Part shown: piece after piece, positions 33,696 through 41,295 of the stretch | Position numbering within the stretch: the first letter of the stretch is position 1 | Layout of the letters: each line of letters starts with the position of its first letter | Assembly: GCA_947631835.1 (NCBI GenBank) | Contig: CANRMW010000002.1 | Location: 1-44,482, forward strand | Direction: 5' to 3' | DNA: 44,482 nt | Source: an uncultured Clostridia bacterium | Lineage (GTDB): Bacteria; Bacillota; Clostridia; Oscillospirales; Acutalibacteraceae | Translations under genes and position numbers: made by a program | Notes under the pieces: model-generated | Seen by the model: the letters and a program-made list of their open reading frames with translations, nothing else | Database searches by the model: none | What the model was told of the DNA's origin: nothing

Positions 33696-34118
33696 TTACG
33701 CATCCGCAGTCGTGACAGTAATCGGAATAGTAGACTGGTCGTCCATCGTGGCCGTACCGCCAGTGATAGCGCCAGCCTTGGTGACTTCCAGCGTAATGCC
33801 GGTAATGCTCTTGCCATTCACGCCCGAAGTGCCCTTCAGCGATTCCAGCCACCCGTCGAGGTCGCCAACCTCAGGGTCGCTTGCTTTAGCGAGCTCATAA
33901 GCGCTCGCACCCGGCGTACCGTCTTTACCGGTTATCTGCACAGTCACCCACTTGCCGTCGAGCCCCTTCTGCTTCACCTTGGACTGTCCGGCATTGTAGA
34001 TAAACATACCCGGACGAGCATAGGGGATGGCCGCGTCAATCACCTCGTCAGAAGCGTCGATGATGTCGTCCGTGACAAGAGCCTCTTCCTGATTATAAAT
34101 CTTCATGTAATCACTCAT
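33696..34118 (-). CDS. Phage head-fibre-like protein
   Basis: 140 residues, start after GAGGTGAATCATA. N-terminal region A-L-V-T-D-D-I-I-D-A and A-I-P-Y-A-R-P-G-M-F-I-Y-N-A-G is the pattern of head-fibre/appendage proteins of gut siphophages; then G-L-D-G-K-W-V-T-V, a short collagen-like G-K-D-G-T-P-G-A-S, and a C-terminal beta-rich tail with G-A-I-T-G-G-T-A-T. The C-terminal part is probably exposed on the virion. Lies downstream of the lysis genes in reading direction. Confidence 0.65.
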   Translation of the reverse strand: MSDYMKIYNQEEALVTDDIIDASDEVIDAAIPYARPGMFIYNAGQSKVKQKGLDGKWVTVQITGKDGTPGASAYELAKASDPEVGDLDGWLESLKGTSGVNGKSITGITLEVTKAGAITGGTATMDDQSTIPITVTTADA

Positions 34119-34129
34119 TATGATTCACC

Positions 34130-34363
34130 TCACTCTTGGTCGCTGTAATTGCTGGCCTCAACATCATAATCGACGACCTGTACGATGATGAAGTCAGACT
34201 TGGCATACCCGCCATTGTTCAGCATATCCTCGACCTTGGCGTCCAAGGCGGCATTGTCCTCAAGCTCAAGCGGCTTGGTGACGCCCTCGGTAGTCGTGGT
34301 CATGAACTGATACAGGGATGAGTAGTTATCCTTTTTCGACTTCATAAGCATGATTCGGTACAT
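34130..34363 (-). CDS. Small phage protein of unknown function
   Basis: 77 residues, start at 34363 after GGAGGTG. Soluble, mixed alpha/beta by composition, acidic end. No family recognised. It keeps company with the head-fibre-like gene (12 bp apart), and both are read with the lysis genes. Confidence 0.65.
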   Translation of the reverse strand: MYRIMLMKSKKDNYSSLYQFMTTTTEGVTKPLELEDNAALDAKVEDMLNNGGYAKSDFIIVQVVDYDVEASNYSDQE

Positions 34364-34379
34364 ATTACACCTCCATGAA

Positions 34380-34820
34380 TTACAGAAAATCGTTTTTGTC
34401 CATACACTCCGCGTATGTACTCAGAATGATTTCCGTCGCGGCGACAGCCTTACTGTTTTTGAAATCCGCGTGGTTCTCACAGTAGCGCTTATAGGAATCG
34501 ATGTCGTCAAGAATCTGGTCGAAGCTTTCTTTGGAATGCCGTATACCCACGCGCATCTCATCCGCATAGCGTAAAATCCGAACGCGACAATTTACAGCGT
34601 CTCGCTTCGAGTTGGAGCTTTCAATGCTGTCCATCTTCTTTTCAAGAACATCGACACGCTCAATGACATCCTTGTTAATCTTCTCCCCAAGCCAACGTAA
34701 AAATGAGGACACGGGGTTGAGCTTGATGGGGGTAATCTCGATGAAAATAGATAAGAGAATGACTACCCCCGCCGCGCCGCCGAAAATCTCGGCGATTGTC
34801 AGGTTCATCAGCGTCTCCAT
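34380..34820 (-). CDS. Membrane-anchored phage protein next to holin
   Basis: 146 residues. One N-terminal transmembrane segment (about 8-27), then a helical domain with a heptad stretch (I-E-R-V-D-V-L-E-K-K-M-D-S-I-E-S) and a conserved-looking R-V-R-I-L-R-Y-A-D-E-M-R-x-G-x-R-H-S-K-E-S-F-D-Q-I-L. Proteins of this sort sit in lysis cassettes of Bacillota phages; holin-like or spanin-like role is a guess. Confidence 0.65.
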   Translation of the reverse strand: METLMNLTIAEIFGGAAGVVILLSIFIEITPIKLNPVSSFLRWLGEKINKDVIERVDVLEKKMDSIESSNSKRDAVNCRVRILRYADEMRVGIRHSKESFDQILDDIDSYKRYCENHADFKNSKAVAATEIILSTYAECMDKNDFL

Positions 34821-34840
34821 CTCATGCCTCCGTGTTGCGA

Positions 34841-35191
34841 TTAGTTCTTGATATTCGTATCAGTCTTGCCGGTGATTGCGGCGTTCATTTCCTCGACGGC
34901 GGCCTCGATGAGCAGACGAAGCTGAGATTCGGACACTGTGATGCCCTTCTCGTTCAGAATCTGAGATACATTCTCAAGGCACTTGGCGAGCTTCTCTTCG
35001 CCGTGGATGTCCTTGTAAATCTGCTCGACAGCACGCACGCAAGTTTTGACTACATTGGAAACGGTCTCGTTGTTGAGCAACTCACCGAAGATGCGCCTGA
35101 TGAACAAGACGACGTAACCTGTAATCGCGGTCACAAGTGCGCTAAGGATGGTCTCACCATAGTTAGTAAGAAATTCAGTAAAGATATTCAT
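34841..35191 (-). CDS. Phage holin, LLH family (phage_holin_6_1 like)
   Basis: 116 residues from the ATG at 35191 (AAGGAGAG eight bases before). One transmembrane helix (about 12-33), then an amphipathic helical domain with V-V-K-T-C-V-R-A-V-E-Q and S-Q-L-R-L-L-I-E-A-A-V-E-E-M-N, the LLH-family signature. Holins make the membrane lesion that lets the endolysin reach the cell wall. Located right after the endolysin gene. Confidence 0.82.
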   Translation of the reverse strand: MNIFTEFLTNYGETILSALVTAITGYVVLFIRRIFGELLNNETVSNVVKTCVRAVEQIYKDIHGEEKLAKCLENVSQILNEKGITVSESQLRLLIEAAVEEMNAAITGKTDTNIKN

Positions 35192-35264
35192 AATCAAACT
35201 CTCCTTTTATATTGACCCGCCACAGAGGTTGTCCGTGGCGGGATGATGTGTTACTTCCGAGCCA

Positions 35265-36950
35265 TCAGTGCTTCTGGAGAAGTTTTAAGTCCTTCCGATT
35301 CACCGGGCTCATAATGGCGTACACGCCATCGGTGCTCTTGTTGATGACGACGCGGTCGCTTCCAGCGGTTGACTCGTAGACAATCCACTTCTCGTCGCGG
35401 ATGAACGACGGGATGCTCGTGCCGTCATAATACTTCGTGCCGGTAATCTGCACGATGTCGCCAGTCTCAATGACGGGGGTCGGAGCCGGAGTGGGCGTCG
35501 GCGTAGGCTTGTCCTCCTCGGGAGGGACGGACTGCGGAATCAGAATCTTCTGACCAACATAAATCATATCCGGGTTCGAGATGTTGTTGTACAACGCCAG
35601 AGCCTCGCGGGTGGTGTTATACGCCTTGGCGATGCTTTCCAGCGTGTCACCCTTGACGGTGTACTCGACGTCCTTCGACTTTTCCGCCGGAGTATCCGGC
35701 ACGGTCGGAGCAGTCTCGCCGGAGAATCCGTTCAGCTTCGCGTTGCGAATGATGGTCGGATAGTCCATGTACGCAGTATCTCTATCGACGTTGCCGTTGA
35801 TGCCGTTCACCTTGCCAGTGGACGAATACTGCCAGAGTCCGAACGTGCCATCGTAACTCGGCGCAGAAGCCCACTGCGCAAGCCAGTGGTCGAACCGCGC
35901 AAGCTTCGCGTCGTCCAGATAGTTGCGGAGCCAGTTCAGGTTGCTGTACACCGTGGCATAGAACCCGGCCTTCTCCACAGCGTCGCAGAACTCAATCACC
36001 ATGTTCGTCGCAACCGTCTTGCCGAGCTTCGCCTGCGAATCGTTCTCAATGTCGAACGCGACCGGGTAGGTGAACACCCCCGGATACTTCCTCAGAACGC
36101 CAGTGACGAACGCGGCCTCCTTCTTCGCCGCCGCGACAGACATCGCGTAGGAGTAGAAGTAGCATCCGATGTCCACGCCAGCCTTGACAGCATTCTGCAC
36201 GTTCTTCTCGAAGTGCGAATCCAGACCGCATTCTGTGCCGTCGGACGAGCCGTAGCCGAGACGAATCATAGCGAAATCGATGCCGTCTGCCTTGACACGC
36301 TTCCAATCGATGTCACCCTGCCAGAACGAAACATCGATACCGTTGCGCTCCACAGTGCCCGTCTCTTCGCCTGTGTGAGGCTCTGTGGGCGTTGTAACAG
36401 GCGCTTCGACAACTTCCTCGGGGTCGTAGTCAGGACGCCCATAGCCCACGATATAGCTATCTGTGAGCGAATACGTTCTGCGTGCGACCATGTCGGAGGT
36501 GTTGCCCTCAATCGTGTACACCTTGTTCGCGTCTACCTTCTCGACGATGCCCGTATGGTCAACGTCGCTCTGAGACGAGCCGAAGAAGATTTGGTCGCCC
36601 GGCTTCGGGTTCTTCGTGTACAGCTTGCCCTTTGCCTTGTAATATCCAAGGGAGAAGGTGCAGCCCGCGCCGAGAGAACGCTCCGGCTGGCAGAGCAGAC
36701 GAAGCGCGTCGTCATAGCCGTATGTAGTCACGAAGCACCAGTCCACGAACACGTCGCAATAGGCATAGCCATTCTTCGCACCGTTGTACCAGCGCGGCCA
36801 CTTGGTGTCAAAATCGCGTGCATACTTCGTAAAGTTGCCAGTACCGGCATTGGCGGTCTTGTCGTCAAGCTGACTGTTCGTCTTTTTCTCCAGATAGCCG
36901 ACCTCTTTGGCTGCTGTTTTCAGAACGGCAGAGGCATAACATTTACTCAT
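35265..36950 (-). CDS. Modular phage endolysin: CHAP - GH25 muramidase - LysM - SH3-like
   Basis: 561 residues. Residues 1-175: CHAP-like amidase/peptidase, C65 in Y-C-D-V-F-V-D-W-C, H132 in D-H-T-G-I-V and E148/N150 as third residue. About 203-400: GH25 lysozyme, G-I-D-V-S-F-W-Q-G-D-I-D-W with catalytic D-x-E in F-D-I-E-N-D. About 425-470: LysM (Y-T-V-K-G-D-T-L-E-S-I-A-K-A-Y-N). Pro-Thr linker (P-T-P-T-P-T-P-A-P-T-P) and SH3-like end. It cuts both glycan and peptide parts of peptidoglycan and carries two wall-binding modules. No signal peptide, so release depends on the holin. Confidence 0.92.
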   Translation of the reverse strand: MSKCYASAVLKTAAKEVGYLEKKTNSQLDDKTANAGTGNFTKYARDFDTKWPRWYNGAKNGYAYCDVFVDWCFVTTYGYDDALRLLCQPERSLGAGCTFSLGYYKAKGKLYTKNPKPGDQIFFGSSQSDVDHTGIVEKVDANKVYTIEGNTSDMVARRTYSLTDSYIVGYGRPDYDPEEVVEAPVTTPTEPHTGEETGTVERNGIDVSFWQGDIDWKRVKADGIDFAMIRLGYGSSDGTECGLDSHFEKNVQNAVKAGVDIGCYFYSYAMSVAAAKKEAAFVTGVLRKYPGVFTYPVAFDIENDSQAKLGKTVATNMVIEFCDAVEKAGFYATVYSNLNWLRNYLDDAKLARFDHWLAQWASAPSYDGTFGLWQYSSTGKVNGINGNVDRDTAYMDYPTIIRNAKLNGFSGETAPTVPDTPAEKSKDVEYTVKGDTLESIAKAYNTTREALALYNNISNPDMIYVGQKILIPQSVPPEEDKPTPTPTPAPTPVIETGDIVQITGTKYYDGTSIPSFIRDEKWIVYESTAGSDRVVINKSTDGVYAIMSPVNRKDLKLLQKH

Positions 36951-37001
36951 GCAAATCTTCCTTTCTTCGTGTAAATATTTGTGTTGTTTGCGGTTTGTGG
37001 A

Positions 37002-37229
37002 TTACCCGATGCTGGGGCTCTCCATCTGAGCGTCCTCGGCTGCGTACTGTTCGTACTCTTCCGTGACCTTCCTCTTGACTTCCTCCGCGAACTCATAGAA
37101 CGCCTGATATTCCTCGGGCTTCTCGTCCTTCTGGCGGAGCAGAGCAATCTGGTCGTTGATGCTGTACTTCGCGCTGATGACGTTTCCAATCATTTCCTCG
37201 CGGGTGATTCTCGATTTTCCGTTTTCCAT
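37002..37229 (-). CDS. Small acidic helical phage protein
   Basis: 75 residues; start 37229 behind GGAGG. Mostly helical, Glu/Lys-rich (T-R-E-E-M-I-G-N-V-I-S-A-K-Y-S-I-N-D-Q-I-A-L-L-R-Q-K). No family recognised. It overlaps the 3' end of the reverse transcriptase gene by 40 bp and precedes the endolysin, so it is read with both. Confidence 0.65.
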   Translation of the reverse strand: MENGKSRITREEMIGNVISAKYSINDQIALLRQKDEKPEEYQAFYEFAEEVKRKVTEEYEQYAAEDAQMESPSIG

Positions 37230-38491
37230 TCTGGATACCTCCACTTCTTTTCCAGTTTGCATTTCGGTGGGTCGCAGTTATACAGAGAGCGGTAAAGCTC
37301 GTCCATATTTGCGACTGTTTTATACGCCCAACGCTGCAGGGCATGGCCTTTCCAAGAACTGTATGCCTTTTCGATGTCCTCCATCTGAATCCTCCCCTGC
37401 TCACGGAGCTTGAGAAGCTTCTTCATCTTGCGTCTCTGTTTCGTGACGCAATCCCGGGACAGACATCGTAAAACCTTACCCGTTTTCGTCAGACGGTGTT
37501 TGACTTTAAGATAGGTGAACCCGTGGGAGAGCTTGACAATGTGCGTCTTGCGCTCATTGACACGAATCCCATACGGTTCGCAGAATTTTTGAATCATCTT
37601 GTACGCTGTCTTTGCCTCGGACTTTGTGCGGAACAGCAGATAGCCGTCGTCCGTGTAACGCCCATAGAACCGGGCGTGCAGCGTTTGCTTGATGAAATGG
37701 TCGAGCGCGTCCGCGTAACTCACGGCTGTGATTTGAGATACCTGACTTCCAAGCCCAAGGCTCATCCCGCTGTTCTCCGCTTCGGAGAAGTTCGGCTTCT
37801 CCCTGTGCCAGTTACTACGCATGAACGGAAATCCGAACGGATGCACGAACCCGTGCAGCAACTCAAGGATACGCTTGTCGTTGAATACGTTTTCGTACAT
37901 CTTGTAGCAGATGTCGTGCAGGATGGAGTCGAAGTAACCGCTGAAGTCGAACTGCAGCACATAGCCCTCGTTGGTGCATCCGTTTTGACGGTAGAACTGC
38001 GCGAGATGCGTGTCCAGACGGTTGAGCGACCTGTCCACGCCTTTGCCCTTGATGCACGCCCCGTTGTCGTAAATCAGACCTTTGGAGAGCATAGGGACGA
38101 GGGCGTTGTCACACAGACTGCGCTGTACGACGCGCTCGGAGAAATGGACGCTGCGGATGTGGCGCTCCTTGCCGCGCTCCTGTGCGACAAATTCCACGAA
38201 CCCCTTCGATTTGTATTTTCCCGCTTCGAGACTCTTTTTCGTTGCCAAGAGATTTCGCAGCAGATTCATTTGATACCTTTGAACGCTTGCTTTCCAGCAG
38301 ACGTTCTTCCGAGACTTCTTGTTCGCAAGATACAACGCCTGTGCGCTTATGATTTCGTCGTAACAGTCATACTGCGCGTACAGGGCTTGTTTGTGCTCTT
38401 CGCGTTTCGCCTTTCTCCGCTGATACTTTTGCAGCCTGCGTCGTTCGGTCGAAGTCATCGGACGATGGATTGTTGTTTCTGAATTAACCAT
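37190..38491 (-). CDS. DGR reverse transcriptase
   Basis: 433 residues from the ATG at 38491 (AAAGGAG, 4 bp gap); the frame's earlier start is not supported. RT motifs in order: finger region with R-H-I-R-S-V-H-F (108-117), Asp-bearing F-D-F-S-G-Y-F-D (181-188), G-L-G-S-Q-V-S-Q (246-253) and catalytic Y-T-D-D (279-282). The S-Q ending of motif 4, where retroviral and group II RTs carry S-P, is diagnostic of DGR reverse transcriptases. No maturase or endonuclease domain follows. It copies the TR RNA with errors opposite adenines, working with Avd. Order VR gene - avd - TR - RT equals that of Bordetella phage BPP-1. Confidence 0.93.
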   Translation of the reverse strand: MVNSETTIHRPMTSTERRRLQKYQRRKAKREEHKQALYAQYDCYDEIISAQALYLANKKSRKNVCWKASVQRYQMNLLRNLLATKKSLEAGKYKSKGFVEFVAQERGKERHIRSVHFSERVVQRSLCDNALVPMLSKGLIYDNGACIKGKGVDRSLNRLDTHLAQFYRQNGCTNEGYVLQFDFSGYFDSILHDICYKMYENVFNDKRILELLHGFVHPFGFPFMRSNWHREKPNFSEAENSGMSLGLGSQVSQITAVSYADALDHFIKQTLHARFYGRYTDDGYLLFRTKSEAKTAYKMIQKFCEPYGIRVNERKTHIVKLSHGFTYLKVKHRLTKTGKVLRCLSRDCVTKQRRKMKKLLKLREQGRIQMEDIEKAYSSWKGHALQRWAYKTVANMDELYRSLYNCDPPKCKLEKKWRYPEWKTENRESPARK

Positions 38492-38779
38492 GATACTCCT
38501 TTCCTGAAATGAGAGCCCCGTACAGAGAGCCACGCGAGAGGTTGGTTAGGTCTCCGCGAGGCGCGTCTTTCGGAATTATCTGCGTAGTATTACCTGACCT
38601 GAAATAGACAAGGACACGCAAACTTGTCTACGAGGCACGAAAGCGTTCGTCAGAATACATCGAGGCTCCGAATTCACCTGTGGATTTCACACAGGACGGT
38701 CATGCGCTCCTTCCAAATGAAGGCATTGCGTTCGCCCACGAGGGGTTACTAGGTCGAGCCCAGCCCTTTTGGGACTGCA
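38492..38779 (-). other. DGR spacer between TR and RT gene
   Basis: 288 bp with no gene. On the reverse strand it starts right after TR and contains a stem CTGTG/CACAG near 38689. In BPP-1 the RNA downstream of TR is needed to prime and bind the RT-Avd complex, so this stretch is probably part of the DGR RNA. Confidence 0.55.
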
Positions 38780-38913
38780 TTGGAATCAGAGCGGCGCACG
38801 GATGTTGGTGTTCGCAGCCGAGTTGTTGTTCGCATTGCCATTGTTGTTGACATTACAAACATTCGTCGCCGACCCGTGGTGGACTGAAAGCTCCCACCAG
38901 TTCGTGCGAGCAC
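38780..38913 (-). repeat. DGR template repeat (TR)
   Basis: 134 bp, gapless match to VR at 39648-39781 (offset 868). Non-coding: read in the VR frame it holds a TGA near its end. On the reverse (template) strand it has about 35 adenines, concentrated in AAC codons of the second half, the classic diversifiable codon. The 13 mismatches to VR are all at these adenines. Confidence 0.95.
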
Positions 38914-38980
38914 GCCGAGAATATTAACAGCGCATAACCTTTAATTTATTTAATCATCGCTTTTTATCGCGTTGATTACC

Positions 38981-39463
38981 TTATGCTGGCGGATTGCCAT
39001 CCGAGGGCGGATTACCGTCTGCCGTCGGACTGCCGTTCTCTGAAGGATTGCCGTTTGCGGGCATGACTTTGTTGTTGCCGCTTTTACGCCATCCTTTGAG
39101 AAGACGCTCCTCGTCTAAGAGCAGTTTCGTTATGGGCATGAGTTTGTCTGCGTTCAGCTCAAGCGTCGTCAGCAAATACTGGAGCAACTGCAAAAGCTGG
39201 TTCACGTTGCCGATGGCGAGATTCTGAAAATCTCGCCTGAATTCAAGCTCGTGTTCCGTAGTGGGGTAAACCGTATTCGCCATCGTGATATTGTCGAACA
39301 ACTCACAGACCTTTGCGATAATTGGAAACGAGAAGACTGGACGCCAACGTTTCGGGACATTGTTTTCGTTCATAACGAACCTCGTCAGTTCTGCGCGGAG
39401 CGCAACGGCGTTGTTGTAGAACTCAAGCTCGCTCAAACTGCGTTTGTTTTTGAGTACGCTCAT
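38981..39463 (-). CDS. avd: Accessory variability determinant Avd
   Basis: 160 residues; ATG with AGGAG nine bases upstream. Residues 1-125 are almost all helical and fit the four-helix bundle of Avd (S-E-L-E-F-Y-N-N-A-V-A-L-R-A-E-L-T-R-F-V, then F-D-N-I-T-M-A-N-T-V, E-F-R-R-D-F-Q-N-L-A-I-G-N-V-N-Q-L-L-Q-L-L-Q). Avd forms a pentamer that holds TR RNA and RT. Position between VR gene and TR supports the call. Odd: the last 30 residues are a Gly/Asn/Pro tail with repeats of the G-N-P-x-x-x-G type, not part of the known bundle. Confidence 0.82.
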   Translation of the reverse strand: MSVLKNKRSLSELEFYNNAVALRAELTRFVMNENNVPKRWRPVFSFPIIAKVCELFDNITMANTVYPTTEHELEFRRDFQNLAIGNVNQLLQLLQYLLTTLELNADKLMPITKLLLDEERLLKGWRKSGNNKVMPANGNPSENGSPTADGNPPSDGNPPA

Positions 39464-39599
39464 TTTGTACAGCTCCTTTCACTGCATTAAATTTATTATG
39501 CAAAGCACTTTCCTTGTGTTGCACCTCTAACCGCAGGGGTGGTCTGTGTGAAAATGCTCCACTGTTTTGGTTCTTTGGTTAATGTGTATACTCGGCGGC

Positions 39600-39618
39600 G
39601 CACCCCATAAAGGGGTGC
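39600..39618. other. Hairpin/cruciform downstream of VR
   Basis: GCACCCC and GGGGTGC form a 7-bp stem with a 5-nt loop, 20 bp after the target gene stop and 29 bp after VR. No U-tract, so not a normal terminator. In BPP-1 a hairpin just after VR is required for target recognition. Confidence 0.6.
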
Positions 39619-39638
39619 TTGCCTCGTGTTAGCCTAGA

Positions 39639-40418
39639 TTAACCGATTCGGAAGCAGAGCGGCGCACGGATGGGGGTGTACGCAGCCGAGATGGTGGCCG
39701 CATTGCCATTGGTGCTGACATAACAAACATTCGTCGCCGACCCGTGGTGGACTGAAAGCTCCCACCAGTCCGTGCGAGCACCACCGTTTCCATCACCCTT
39801 GATGAGGTGCTTAGAACCGCCAATGAAAATCGGATACTGAATCGCCTTGCCGGAATAGGTGTCGCTCTCGTTGACGAGAACATCCGCGCTCTTCAGCTTG
39901 CGCTTATACTGCACGATGATTTCCTGACCGGCCTGAACGTCCTCGCTGAACTCAAGCTCCTTGGTGAGCGGGTCGTACTTGAACTTGCCCTGCTCCGCAG
40001 ACTCGTCCTGCTCCAGCGCCTTGTCCGGCGTACCGTCTTTCGCCTTGAGACGGAGAGAGACAATCTCAGCGCCCGTAGTGCCGACAGCCTTAAAGCGGGT
40101 ATTGGCCTTGTGAGACTCGTCCACCTCAAGGTAATCCGTCCACATGACGTCGGTAGCCTTCGTCTCAAACTTGCTGCCGGTCTGGGACTCCATCAGACCG
40201 CCGGAGATAATGCCGCTCGCACCGCTGATGGTGACGCCCTTGTTACGCTTCAGGTTCGCAAGCTTTCTGCCCTGCTTACCAGTAATCTCAGAAGTCTCCT
40301 GCGTGTTTGCAATCGAGACGTTCTGCAGCTCGTCAAGCGTGTACAGATAGTCACCAGTAGCAACATCAAACGCAGTAAGAGTCTCAATACTGGTGATGAG
40401 GATATCACTAATGTTCAT
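39639..40418 (-). CDS. DGR target protein with C-type-lectin-like variable end
   Basis: 259 residues. Start chosen at 40418 because GGAGG lies 8 bp before it; the ATG at 40433 would lie before the ribosome site. The C-terminal end (from about residue 195) has S-K-H-L-I-K-G-D-G-N-G-G-A-R-T-D-W-W-E-L-S-V and ends R-A-P-L-C-F-R-I, as in C-type-lectin/formylglycine-enzyme-like DGR targets: the W-W core and R-A-P-L-C strand are fixed while VR residues lie on the surface loop. The N-terminal 190 residues look like a phage structural protein (I-T-G-K-Q-G-R-K-L-A-N-L-K-R-N-K-G-V-T-I-S-G) but I cannot name it. Predicted to be a virion receptor-binding or display protein. Confidence 0.85.
   Translation of the reverse strand: MNISDILITSIETLTAFDVATGDYLYTLDELQNVSIANTQETSEITGKQGRKLANLKRNKGVTISGASGIISGGLMESQTGSKFETKATDVMWTDYLEVDESHKANTRFKAVGTTGAEIVSLRLKAKDGTPDKALEQDESAEQGKFKYDPLTKELEFSEDVQAGQEIIVQYKRKLKSADVLVNESDTYSGKAIQYPIFIGGSKHLIKGDGNGGARTDWWELSVHHGSATNVCYVSTNGNAATISAAYTPIRAPLCFRIG
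39648..39781 (-). repeat. DGR variable repeat (VR)
   Basis: 134 bp at the 3' end of the target gene (residues 213-257 of 259). Substituted relative to TR at 39649, 39654, 39673, 39674, 39680, 39691, 39694, 39697, 39698, 39712, 39715, 39722 and 39770. Resulting changes are mostly from Asn codons: N to D, Y, S, T, A, T, I, Y and P, and the template TGA becomes TGC. Confidence 0.95.
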
Positions 40419-40420
40419 AG

Positions 40421-40669
40421 ACTTTTCCTCCATTTTTATACTCGTTCGACTCTGAAGTCGCTGTTTACCTCTTTGAAAGAGAAGAGGACGCAGTAAAGTT
40501 CCTGTTCGATTCCTATTCCGAGGAACTGCGGATTGATTTGTACGAGAACGGATGGAACTCTGTTGGCGAGATTTCGCCGGACGGATTGTACGCGAAAATC
40601 ACAACGTCCTTCCCGGACGGCGAAGACGTTACCGAGATGTACGTTGGCACGATTTACAGCAGAGAGTAA
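40421..40669 (+). pseudogene. 5'-truncated small phage gene at a breakpoint
   Basis: Open frame from 40421 to a TAA at 40667 without any ATG or GTG near its beginning. The acidic, protein-like product from about 40439 on (Y-S-F-D-S-E-V-A-V-Y-L-F-E, ... S-V-G-E-I-S-P-D-G-L-Y-A-K-I) resembles small phage proteins that normally start a few residues earlier. Its front abuts the ribosome site of the DGR target gene on the other strand. Right after it a 23-codon frame (GTG 40673) overlaps the HNH start; not supported as a gene. Confidence 0.5.
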
Positions 40670-40748
40670 ATGTGTTAGACTTTTGTGATGATGCGGTACG
40701 AAATGTGCTGGATTTCTGTGAGGAATTCTTCGATTGGAGGTGACCCGA

Positions 40749-41282
40749 GTGCTTATGGAGACAAAAGACATGGCTGATATGTACTTTAAGGTGCATAAGC
40801 TTGTTTATCTAACGTGGGTTGGAGATATTCCAGACGGAATGCAAATCAACCATCTGGATGACGATAAGAATAATAACTGCGTGTCTAACCTTTACGCCGG
40901 GACGCAAACGGAGAATATTTCGGACTGTGTTGCCAACTCACATAGAGTTGGGCACATACAGTCGTTGACCGTTCTTGATATGTCTACTGGAGAAATTATT
41001 GAATTTCCATCTGTTGTAGACTTCATCAAGTATACTGGACATCCGTCTCAAAACGGTTCTTTGAGCAAGATGATGCATAGAAAGTGGTTCACAGAGAGGT
41101 TTGAAATTATTGAGCGGAAAGGTGTAACGACTATCGAAAGCTATAAATCCATAAGAGCTCGATATGCGAGCGGGGTTGAAAATAAGGCTATGCACGAAGC
41201 GAGTAGAGTAGGACAGAGTTTGTCACTGTCCGAAGCGCAAGGGACGTGCGAAAGCGCGTCAAGAGATAGTCTGCGCGGGTAG
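40749..41282 (+). CDS. HNH homing endonuclease, intron-encoded
   Basis: 177 residues from the GTG at 40749 (GGAGG eight bases before); ATG at 40755 is possible. HNH core: F-K-V-H-K-L-V-Y-L-T-W then Q-I-N-H-L-D-D-D-K-N-N-N-C-V-S-N-L. Residues 75-125 resemble a NUMOD1 DNA-binding motif (L-T-V-L-D-M-S-T-G-E-I-I-E-F-P-S-V). The front is shorter than in full relatives, which carry NUMOD4 or a longer lead, so it may be truncated. Its last 50 codons overlap the intron core and are probably not conserved. It cuts intronless nrdD to spread the intron. Confidence 0.78.
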   Translation: MLMETKDMADMYFKVHKLVYLTWVGDIPDGMQINHLDDDKNNNCVSNLYAGTQTENISDCVANSHRVGHIQSLTVLDMSTGEIIEFPSVVDFIKYTGHPSQNGSLSKMMHRKWFTERFEIIERKGVTTIESYKSIRARYASGVENKAMHEASRVGQSLSLSEAQGTCESASRDSLRG

Positions 41283-41295
41283 GAATATCCGTGTG
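41121..41295 (+). ncRNA. Group I intron, 3' half of core
   Basis: GTGTAACGACTATC and GAGATAGTC are typical J6/7-P7 and P7 strands: GACTATC (41129-41135) pairs with GATAGTC (41265-41271). P9 is GGGTA-GGAA-TATCC. Intron end inferred at G41295, because exon 2 then gives [T]TC-AAT-CAG = F-N-Q-G as in the NrdD consensus G-R-F-N-Q-G-V-V-T. This also gives exon 1 the final U that group I splicing requires. P1 to P6 were not found upstream. Confidence 0.65.

Noticed and set aside
37190-38491. Reverse transcriptase as part of a group II intron or retron
   Set aside because: No maturase or intron domain V, no msr/msd; the S-Q motif and adjacent TR/VR pair identify a DGR.
39173-39463. Second VR copy elsewhere, in the head-fibre-like gene or in avd
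   Set aside because: No other stretch in 33.6-44.4 kb resembles TR; only one VR was found.
40552-40743. 63-residue forward frame across the truncated gene
   Set aside because: Out of frame with the protein-like product; Arg-rich first half. The last 23 codons could be a separate tiny gene but there is no ribosome site.
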